Shown piece after piece: positions 47,169 to 55,997 of a DNA stretch of 64,000 bases. The position numbers were made by a program, and so were the translations under genes. The notes under the pieces are model-generated. The model worked only from the letters and a program-made list of their open reading frames with translations. It was not told where the DNA came from and did not search any database. The stretch comes from Ryuthela nishihirai (taxonomy: Eukaryota > Arthropoda > Arachnida > Araneae > Heptathelidae): NCBI GenBank assembly GCA_038380435.1, contig JAWZYU010000027.1, forward strand, positions 3,531,156-3,595,155, given 5' to 3'. Each line of letters opens with the position of its first letter. The first letter of the stretch is position 1.

Positions 47169-47374
47169 ATAAAATAAATAAATACCCCCTCAAGCAGCTG
47201 CTTGCCACAGAGGTCTGACAGGAGCCTGTCAGTTTATATGCCACAGTAGAAGATCTGTGAGGATGGCAGGACCTCAGCAGAAAAACGACACACACGTCCA
47301 TGCCTTACCTGGGGCTCGAACCCAGTCCCTTAGATCAATAGCCAAGCATGCTAACCACTCGGCCAAGGGACGAC
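47169..47374 (-). repeat. SINE family 1, tRNA-headed copy in the LINE
   Basis: Flanked by the perfect 11-bp duplication AACTTAAGAAA (47158-47168 and 47375-47385). Body and head are close to the consensus, with GGCCGAGTGGTTAGCATGCT and GGGTTCGAGCCCC on the minus strand. The LINE linker sequence is continuous without it. Confidence 0.93.
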
Positions 47375-48819
47375 AACTTAAGAAACCAAATCAAAATTAA
47401 TAAGATAGCTTACAATGACAATTCTTCCTATGATCCTAAAGACATTGCTAATATTTTAAATAATGTATTCTGTAAATCCTGCACTTCTACAGAAAATTAT
47501 GCAAATGCAAATGAGTCATTGTCCTATTCTAATAAGTCATTTAATAATCTGGAAACTTTTAAGCTCAAAAATGTTACCAAAATCGAAGTTCTTAACCTTA
47601 TAAATTCATTAAAAAACACTCACAGTGTCAGAACAGATGGAATCTCTGTCTTTATTCTAAAAATTCTTTCCCCATTAATTTCTGTGCCCCTTTCTGATCT
47701 AATTAATTTTTCATTTAACTCTAATGAATTCCCAGTTCCATGGAAAGAAGCCATCATCTCACCTATACCTAAAATTTCAAATCCTTCTAACCCTCTGGAC
47801 TATCGACCTATTTCAGTTACATATGCTTTAAGTAAAATTTTAGAAAAAGTCGTCAAGAGACAATTATCAACTTTTCTAGAAAAATTTAATTTACTTTCGT
47901 GCAGACAATTTGGGTTTAGAAAAATTGGTCAACTGAAACTCTCATGAATTTTCCCCCGCCTGACACAAACATTAAAATTAATAACACTCATATTACAATT
48001 TCCACTTCCATGATGACGATAGGTAATAATCTTGACTTTGGAATTCACATTAATAAAACCATCACTTCAGCTTCTAAAAGAACTTATATACTGAAGTACA
48101 TTCGAAATTATATATCCTCCTATGCCCCAGTGTTCTACAAAATTTACATCCAACCAAAACTCGAATACTGTGCTTCCACTCTTTTTGGTATTAATAAAAA
48201 GAACTCTAATAAATTAGAAAAAGTTCAAAATGAAGCTCTCAAAACCATCAGAAAAATCTATTTTAACATACAATAATCTCTAACACTTACTGATATTCAT
48301 TCCAACTACCAAATTCCCAGTCTTGAATCTAGAAGAAAGCTGTGGTTTATTACCCTAATTCACGACACTATTTATAACAAGTCTCATCCCCTTCATTCGA
48401 TTACAACATTGCCACATCCTTCGCTCTGATAATCAAATGATTTCTACTCTCAAGATTTTCAAAGCTAAGTATGGTTAAATTTCTTTGGCCTTTCAAGCAA
48501 CCTGAACTTGGAATTCTCTACCAAGCGATATCACTTCTTTAAATTCTAAAACAAAATTCAAAAACTATATTACTCCACTCCTATTAGAATATTGAAATGT
48601 TTGACCAACAACATCTCCTCACCCCTATTCCCACTCTCCATCTGTCTCCATCTCTCATCATCCCTTTGTCTGGATTATCCGCAATTCTTTTTTTTTTCTC
48701 CTGTGATGCCCCATCATTCACTTTTGCTTTACCTTAACCAGTTTTGTTTAATTTACGTTATATTTATCATTTTGGGGATTTTTATTTCCTTTTTGGCATC
48801 ACAGCACTCATTTCCAAGA

Positions 48820-49195
48820 GTTGTGAGTTGCGCATGCGCAACTCCGATCTTCCGACTTCAGCCGCTAAACACATGCACAAGGATACGCCCCCTCTTGCGT
48901 CATAGCTTGCGTCGTTCGTCATTTTATGTTAATGTCTTTCCCGGCGTGCAGTCCGGCTCATGTTTTTATACCAGTGACTTGCTAGTCACAGAAGCACAAG
49001 TAAGTGCACAAGCACAAGGTACGTAGCACCAAGCACAGTGCGTGTAGCACAGGAGTGAGGAGTTGGAGTTGTATAGAGTGATATCTTCTTCATTGATGTC
49101 TTGGTGAGTTGAACTATTTGGAAATAAATCTGTTTGTTATTTTTAAACCTTTTGAGTCTGTACAATTTTTTCTCTTGAGCAACACGAATTTAAGT
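48820..49195. other. CpG-rich island in the LINE 3' UTR, possible solo LTR
   Basis: A block richer in GC and CpG than its surroundings starts with the palindrome TTGCGCATGCGCAA. It contains a TATA-like TTTTTATACC at about 48963, short AGCACAAG-type repeats near 48990-49050 and an AATAAATCTG polyadenylation-like signal at about 49122. It may end in GAGCAACA. This layout fits a solo LTR inserted in the LINE, but no 5-bp target duplication could be matched. Confidence 0.3.
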
Positions 49196-49721
49196 TTTGA
49201 TAATATTAAATCTTAAAATTGACAATCATTTTTGATAATTACTCATTAACGCTCACTGGCATTTTGAACCCTACTTTAAACTTAGTCTACTTTTTTGGCA
49301 ATTTGTTAATTATTGCCTGGCGCCCGTATCAGCTATCCGGAGCATTAATCAAATTGGATCAAACTTTAAAGCATTTTGCATATTCTTTGGAGCGTTACAC
49401 TCCCTGTTCATTCATTTAATATTACCCTCTGTTGTCTTAAGCTTTCTTTTTCTTCCCCCTAAATTTATTATGGTTTCATCATATTTCATATTATATGTTT
49501 GTCTTCATCTGTGCAACTTGTCATTTTGTTTAAATGTATCAAATATTATGCAATTCCTGTAAATATGTTAGTATTTTTGTACTATCAATATTTCTTTTAA
49601 GTTCTCAGATGTACTGGGGCATCAAGCCACTTGAATGTTTAAATTAATATTCAAAATTACGTGTACCTTGGCTTTACTGTAACCCCCTGCATGAAAAAAT
49701 TATTATTATTATATTATTAAA

Positions 49722-50020
49722 TTCCCAAAGAGTGGTGGCCATGGACACCTTACCTGAAAAAATTACTATAAATGGCCAATACTACACCAACATTGTTTTG
49801 ACCAAAATGGTTAAGAAGTTGAAGAAGCAGCATCCAATAACAGGCATGTCAAGAGTTCTGCTTCTTCATGACAATGCCAGTGCTCAAAAAACCAAGTTAC
49901 AGCCTATCCAAAGCAGAAAAAAGTCAAACATCTATACCATCCTGCATATTCACCCAATCTTGCATCATGCAGTATTTGGCTGTGTAAGAGTCTCACTAGT
50001 AGAATGGAAGGGGGAGGGAG
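49722..50020 (+). pseudogene. mariner transposase fragment
   Basis: The frame contains LPEKITINGQYYTNIVLTKM and MSRVLLLHDNASAQKT, the segment leading to the second catalytic Asp of mariner transposases. A frame change then gives HSPNLASCSIWLC in place of the usual HPPYSPDLAPSDFWLF. Neither end is present. It is a different subfamily from the fragment at 37999. Confidence 0.7.
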
Positions 50021-50029
50021 ATTAGAGTG

Positions 50030-50790
50030 GCTACTTTGAAGCAAATGGTTTAGTCGATCGTTGGCATAGGACTATGAAGGGGATGATGCATCATGTCCTT
50101 CATAGAGAGCATCCAAGAGAGTGGGAAAATATTTGCTGTACTTACTTTAGGCCTATCGGGGGGGGGGGGGGGGGGGGGGGGCAAATGCAACTACAGGCAT
50201 GTTGCAATTTCAACTGCTTTATTGACCCTTCTGTACTGAAAGATACATGGTCTGGGGAGGTGTATGTACTGGATGTGTTGACTAAGCCAGCGATGCAATA
50301 TCTCCAAGAGTGGCAGCAGAGAATGCAGGGCTTGTGGCCTCTGCCCAGAAAGGTAAATACACCCAGTATTAATTATAACACCAGGGCTAAGAGGAAAGAA
50401 TTTAAAGTGGGGAATCTGGTTATTTTATTAGCATCTGAGAGTTGCAAGAACATCCAAGTTTGGGTACAGGGTTCATTGCTTGATGAAGGGATCAGGGCCA
50501 TCTATGCTAATAGGATTAGAGAGTTCCCTGCTCAGTCTGAGTCTCCCATAATGTTGTGATCTTCGATGAATATCATGAGTTTGGTGAACTATACGAGAGC
50601 CTAGATAGGAAGGGGAGTAGTAGTGTTACCTAAAGGATTGGTGCAAGTTTGGCACGAGAAGTATTTGATAACTAAACAGAGGAAGAACCTTGCAGCATTG
50701 CCTTACAGGTATCCAATGATGTGTTCAGGAGAGGTGTGGGTTGCCGAATATTGCCCACATGTGATTAAATGACTCTGCCTCCAGGTATTA
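50030..50790 (+). pseudogene. Gypsy-type LTR retrotransposon integrase fragment
   Basis: The frames read EANGLVDRWHRTMKGMMHHV, LHREHPREWENI (the end of the integrase catalytic core, the NGxVERxNxTLK block). After a long G run comes YNTRAKRKEFKVGNLVILL, matching the KARxREFKVGDxVLLL start of the Gypsy integrase C-terminal domain. LTRs, RT and gag were not found. The poly-G tract at about 50158-50180 may be a polymerase-slippage or assembly feature. Confidence 0.75.
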
Positions 50791-53466
50791 CAAAGGCCCA
50801 TCCCTACAGGGTGTGTTATATATCACATCAGAGAAAACAAGCCTAAAAACACAAATTATCATAAACAATTTACCACCAATCCACGATAAAAAAAACCAGT
50901 TGGCATTAAAAAATACAATTATATTGAAAATAAACTCCTAACTTTTATTCGCTTTAGAAGATTAGACCTGGAAAAAAAAAAGAAAAACAAGAACCAGAGA
51001 CCATATGAAACATACCAAAGGACAATCCAATAAATTGTTCAATATGATGTAAAGCTTTTTTTACTCTACATTATTCCCTTAAGTTACTTCACACACCTTA
51101 GGAATTTCATTTACCACTTGTGGCACCATCTATCTTTGTCTTACATTTCCTATCTTATAACACAGCCAATCTTTCACATAGGAAATATAAGACAAAAGTG
51201 GTGTAAATCACTTTAATTACATATTTGGTATGCATACTTTTGATATTATCAAAATCTAACTCAATTGCTAATAACCAACAATATGTTGTAGGTATCATAC
51301 AATGATTAACAATAAATATATTATAAAAGTTAACATTTACAATACAGAGAGAACAGCAACAATTATTGTACCCCTTTTTCCAATGGCTTTTTTGTGTAGT
51401 GATTGGATCATCAGCAGCATGGGAAACAGCGTTCGCCACAGCCAACTGAACTGCATCCATACATTTCACCCAGACATAAATCCCATAGAACCAGAAGATG
51501 AAAAGTTTTTGATATTAACAAAAATCAACTTAATCACTAATTAATATTCAATACGTAAGCATCATCCCCTGATCAATAACAGATCATCAATATATTTCAA
51601 AAGTTAGCATTACAATACATCAAGAATAAGAATAAATGTTATTGTGATTTTTAAAGCACTTGGATCGTCAACAGTGGTAGCTTCTCATGCAGCACAGGAA
51701 GCAGAAGCTTACTGCAGCCAAGTCACTACATCCATATATTTTTTATATTAATGAAAGTTAATAAATAGTTAATAAATAGTTAATAATTACTAATAGTCAA
51801 TAGGTAAAACAATACAAATACATACCTCTTGTGATCAGCTGCCAGGTTTACAAAGTTATGGTGAAACAAAACTGATATCAGCCCACAAATCACAAGCGAA
51901 ATGCAACAGGAAGATAAGCAACATAACAGAAGGGAACATAGTGTGCATAACTAATTATAATTAAAAGTGTATCAACTTTTGTGAAAGGAAAGCTTCATTC
52001 CCCTATCAATCCAATAGCCCAACCCAGATAACAATAGACATGCATGAGACCCATTCAAGTTGCCACCGATTCTAAGTAATCCAATTAGAATTTAATTGGC
52101 CAGAGCTGGGAGAATTTGGTGTAGGTTCAATCAAGGGGTTCAATAAACATCCATTTAAAAATAATCCATGACCTTCAACTCTGTAAAAGAATTTAGGTGT
52201 GAGCTCTGCCATGTGTGCTGTCTGGAAATTGTCAGCTGAAGTCTTACAGATTTCTCCTCTGACTGATGTGCAGGTAAGCCCCACAAAGAAGCACAGATTA
52301 GAGAGTGATGACAAGCTGCATCTTTAGTATAGTAAAAGATCTTAATAATAAACAATTCTTCCCTTTCATTAACATTCTCCTTTTAGGAAAAGGGCAAAAA
52401 TACTACAATTTGGAGGCAGATTTTCATAAGTGAAAACTGAAAAATCCCTAAAAATTGTTTTTTTTTTTTAAGATAAAATCAGATTTAAAAAAAAAATATC
52501 AGAAAATCTGATAAAATTGGAATAGTTGGCAGATCTGTTCATGCTATGAGAATTATTAATGATTTAATTAACAAATAAAATTGATTTATTCATTGATTAA
52601 AAAGTCAACAGGTAACTCTGTAGATATTGTTTATTGATTAATTCATTGAGAAATATTCTTCCCTTCTTAAATTCTGAAAACTTCCAGTAAGCTGTGATAC
52701 ATGGACGCCAAAAGTCTCTCTAAGACATTCAAGTGATTTTGCATCTCATGTAAACAGCTCTTAAGTTCATTGAGAATCATTGCAATAAACATTCTCACTC
52801 AAGAGCTCACTAAGGCTTCAATTTATGCAGCAGACATTATAATGATCTGACAAGCTTCTTACTGGTACCTCTAACTGAATTGTACTACTGCTTTTTAACT
52901 GCAGCCCAGAATCACTTAAGAAGAAAGTATTAACCTTTATTAATACTTTCTTCTCGGATACTACTCTCACAATCAATTAACAAAAGAACTAAATTTATAA
53001 TTGAAATAGGCAAGCAAGGTGGTTATTCCTTTATATAGCTTAATAACTTTTTAAAAAAATTAATTTACTCATCCCTGGGCAAACTATGAAACCACTATAT
53101 ATATAAAAGCTAACCTTTTCATCTCTAATATCTTTCATAATGATCCAACCGAGGTGTAGTAACTAACTTTATAACTTCCTACAGTGATATCTGTATCAGG
53201 CTGTGAGCCATCTATGCAATGAATTTTTGAAGAATAATGGTCTTAGCACATTAAGGGCAATATTTTAGCGCAGATGTGAAAAATATGTTGCACTTGCCTT
53301 AGTCCTTTAAGAACAGCTTAGAAGGATTTTATTTTCCTTAGTTTAGCTAAAATCAACTGTACAACTAAGTTAACACATGCATTGATTTGCTTTTTAATTT
53401 AAAAATGCAATGTCCATTCACCTTAATGTTATTTTTTTCTAAATTAAACTAATTTAAGTATCTTAC

Positions 53467-53605
53467 CTTCTGAGCAGCTATCAATACTTTATCTAAGAAT
53501 CTCAACCATTCAAAAATAAAAACTGGCCTTTTAGGTTCAGGTACCTGCATAAGTGCTTCTTCATTCAAAATTAAACTGTGAGATAACTCCATCATTTTGC
53601 ACAAT
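53467..53605 (-). CDS. HEATR5B: HEATR5B-like protein, first coding exon (codons 1-43)
   Basis: The exon spans 53605-53467 and coding starts at the ATG at 53595-53593. A second ATG follows at once, so translation may begin at either. It reads [43 protein letters not shown], against [39 protein letters not shown] in vertebrate HEATR5B. The match to the family N-terminus decides the start. A TTTCAG just above 53605 suggests an upstream untranslated exon. The donor is GTAAGA and the exon ends in phase 0. In the family this short segment precedes the HEAT-repeat solenoid. Promoter and transcription start were not identified. Confidence 0.95.
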
Positions 53606-54245
53606 CTGAAATGGGAATAAAAATATATAGCATGAAACAAAAATAAAGCCATTACTGCACAAGCTAGAATATATCATGCACAGTCACAGTGTTCTCTAAG
53701 CTTATATCTGCACCACCATACAGAGTCCATCAAGTGTTCTACAATTTAATTACTAAAATCATTTGCATCTGTAGTTATCATATTTTGTTATTTGAATTTT
53801 GTTACTTGCTGAACTAGATTATAAATAATAAAAATTGTTTAAAAAAACCTACTTTTCAAAAAAATAAAATAAAAAATACCCCCTCAAGCAGCTGCTTTTC
53901 AAAACAAATCCTAAATAGTGAAAAATAAAAGTAAAGAATACTAATGATAATATTACTTACTGAATTCATATTAACTTCAATGGAAGATAGGGTGTCAGTA
54001 ATTTTTATTCAGTAAATCAATTTTTGCACTTTATTTTCCTTGAGGTTAATATGAATTCAATAGGTGATTTCATCATTCATAGTCTGTAGTTTTTTTACTT
54101 CTTAGGAAGGTATACAGATTCGTATTTTTTAATTTGTTTTGATTTTTTACATTTTAATAGTAACTTTGCATGGAACTTTGTTACTAAAAACATCTTCCTC
54201 TGGAGGAGAAAATTCTCAATATAATACTCTGCACACCTTGATGCT
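53606..54245. other. Sequence upstream of the first HEATR5 coding exon
   Basis: If the TTTCAG at 53606-53611 is used, this belongs to an intron in the 5' untranslated region. It is AT-rich with one 33-bp SINE scrap and no visible upstream exon or promoter. HEATR5's transcription start could lie here or beyond the hAT-RTE stack. Confidence 0.4.
53862..53894 (-). repeat. SINE family 1, 33-bp 3' stub
   Basis: Only the tail and the last AGCAGCTGCTTGAGGGGGTA bases of the family (minus strand) were inserted, flanked by CTTTTCAAAA at 53852-53861 and 53895-53904. A severe 5' truncation with a perfect target duplication is the signature of aborted LINE-mediated reverse transcription. Confidence 0.85.
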
Positions 54246-54612
54246 CATCATCCTGAAGCAGCCATCAGCTATGGAAGTCCAACCAGACCATGCAACTTAA
54301 TTCTCCAAGCATATCTGTCATGAGCTATATCTGCTGCATCTCTCCACTGCACACCAATTCTAACAAGGTCCTGTTTGACATTGTCTGCCCACTGCATCCT
54401 AGATCTCCCCCTCTTTCTGAGGCCTTTAGGCACACTGTTCATAACCCTATTCGCCAATCTATAATTATCCATATGTGCAACATGCCCAAACCAATGCAGT
54501 CTCTCTCTGCACAACATATTGCTCAGAAGAGGTTGCCGACTCCTTTTCCTAACCTCTTCATTACTTACAAAGTTGAACCACCTAATACCCAAGAGACTGT
54601 AAACATCTAGAA
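54246..54612 (-). mobile_element. RTE copy E, 3' end portion
   Basis: Minus-strand C-terminal coding region (SLLGIRWFNFVSNEEVRKRS, RLHWFGHVAHMDNYRLANRV, GRSRMQWADNVKQDLVRIG) and the 3' end CAGGATGATGAGC. The copy stops exactly at the 8-bp ATCTAGAA that flanks the hAT element and resumes after it at 62177. Confidence 0.9.
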
Positions 54613-54728
54613 CATAGATTCCCAACGGGGGCGGTACCGCCCCCCAGTGGGCGGTGGAGCCTTCCATGGGAGCAGTAGCGGATCCAGAGGCAAATGGGGG
54701 GCGTTGAGGCAGTCAAGAGGGGCGGTCA

Positions 54729-55260
54729 AATAAATAAATAAATTTAATGGAATTTTCTGTGAGAACCTTTTTATCTCTTCTATTCTGTGGTGTCTTCCTG
54801 GTGATTCTGGTCATCCACTACCTTATCCGTCATGTACAGCTTTTCAACTGCAGCTTGGACAATAAGTTCCCTGCTACCGCCTACTAGCATACTGGTACGT
54901 CTGAAGTCGACTGAGATGCTCTCAAAAGTTCTCTTCAAGATCACAGATTGGATATCAGCTTCAATATGTTTTCCCACCCCAAGACGCTTTGAGTATGCTT
55001 TATGGTATGTAGTTACAATACCATCCCACGTCAGAACATAAGGTATAATATTAACATTACACTTGTGAATTAGGCTCAACTCATTAGCCAGCAGATCATA
55101 CTTCCTCTTCTTTTCAACCTCTACTGTCTGCATGTTATCCTGAGATGTTATTCCTACTTCAATAATTGTAATCTCATTCAATACCTTAACATGCACTACT
55201 ATATCAGGCTTATTATGTTGGACATGTGTGTCCATCCTGATAGGCAAATCAACCTTGATG
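54729..55260 (-). pseudogene. LINE 3' fragment with restriction-like endonuclease domain
   Basis: The 191-codon minus-strand frame (55355-54780) starts in AT-rich filler, but from about residue 37 reads PIRMDTHVQHNKPDIVVHVK, then ITIIEVGITSQDNMQTVEVE and KKRKYDLLANEL. This is the C-terminal domain of LINEs that carry a PD-(D/E)xK restriction-like endonuclease after the RT (R2, R4/Dong, NeSL group): PD and E-V-G replace the usual PD...(D/E)xK, so the last catalytic residue is doubtful. The 3' end is followed by TTTATTTATTTATTTG, a LINE-type tail. The clade cannot be fixed without the RT. Confidence 0.65.
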
Positions 55261-55997
55261 CAATAATAATATAATAATAATAAATTTATTATATAATTTT
55301 TTTTTATAATTATTTTTTTAATATAATAAAATACTTTGAAAATACCTGTTTTCATGAATAAATATTTTATCTAGCTATGTAAATTATCTTATTGTTATCG
55401 CATTAATAAGCATTTTTAAATTAGCATTAGGTATACCTATTTTTTTTTTGGTCTGTAAATGGTAGCTAGGTAGTCACTGGAAGGAGAGCTATGCACCAAT
55501 CCCCTGTGATGATGCATAGAACCGGCCAGGCCTAGCACCTAATGTCCGACCCCGCCTTCTCGTGGTGCAGACCGTTAGTAACTTTCAAAAGAGATACTCT
55601 CTTGTGGAAGTGAACGGAAGGGGAGGGCTGCCAGATTAGTGTGGCCTACTGATCTGGACAACTATGGCTACTTTTCTTTTTTTTTCTACCCTGCTGAGGA
55701 GTGGTCAACCACACAGGGCCCTGGTGCTGACCATATAAACCTACTGGACTGGACAGATATATGGCTCTGAGCTTGATTATGGATCCTGATTTTGCTGCAC
55801 TGGTGGGCTTCTGTGGAGGGAAAATCTTCCGCTGTGTTTTCTGTTTGTTTGTGGGTTGACAGCCCCAAGTGAATAGATTCACAGGATATGTTTATCAGCT
55901 GGTGGATAATCCTGAGCAGAAGTCATCGCAGGCACCTGAACTCTTTGCTTCTATTGGCATCGTCAAATTCTACATTGGAGGAAGTCTTCCAGTGTAG

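Larger units (their letters stand above)
46110..49719 (+). mobile_element. CR1/jockey-type LINE, interrupted and deleted
   Basis: The plus strand shows an endonuclease part (SILTGDFNIDAL, SRITDHSESLIDMFFSN, about 46195-46385) and a linker (LDTYAPYKTFRV, NPYIWENYKTF-like) at 46890-47050. RT N-terminal motifs (WKEAIISPIPKISNP, LDYRPISVTYALSKILEKVV, FGFRK) are at 47740-47925, and a post-palm region (GNNLDFGIHINKTI, IYIQPKLEYCAS) at 48020-48180. The catalytic RT palm with motifs A to C is deleted at about 47930. The 3' UTR contains GGGGCATCAAGCCACTTGAA and ends in an (ATT)n tail near 49719. Two SINEs interrupt it. It runs opposite to HEATR5 in intron 1. Confidence 0.85.
30134..53466 (-). other. 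HEATR5 intron 1 (23,333 bp)
   Basis: Lies between the exons at 53467-53605 and 29922-30133, with a GTAAGA donor and a TTTTTCAG acceptor. It carries a 316-bp tandem array, RTE copies C and D, mariner, Tigger and Gypsy fragments, a THAP remnant, a CR1/jockey-type LINE and SINEs, all listed separately. Stretches where I see nothing identifiable are 34440-35010, 40210-42830 and 50830-53460, which are AT-rich and hold only short chance frames. Confidence 0.85.

Noticed and set aside
50158..50180. Long G run as a regulatory G-quadruplex
   Set aside because: Similar C or G homopolymers occur throughout (base 11, 4606, 25346, 26921, 42770, 44598), so simple slippage or sequencing artefact is likelier than function.
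51155..52355. Frames of 66 to 104 codons in HEATR5 intron 1
   Set aside because: Short, overlapping on both strands, low-complexity translations without family features; treated as chance.
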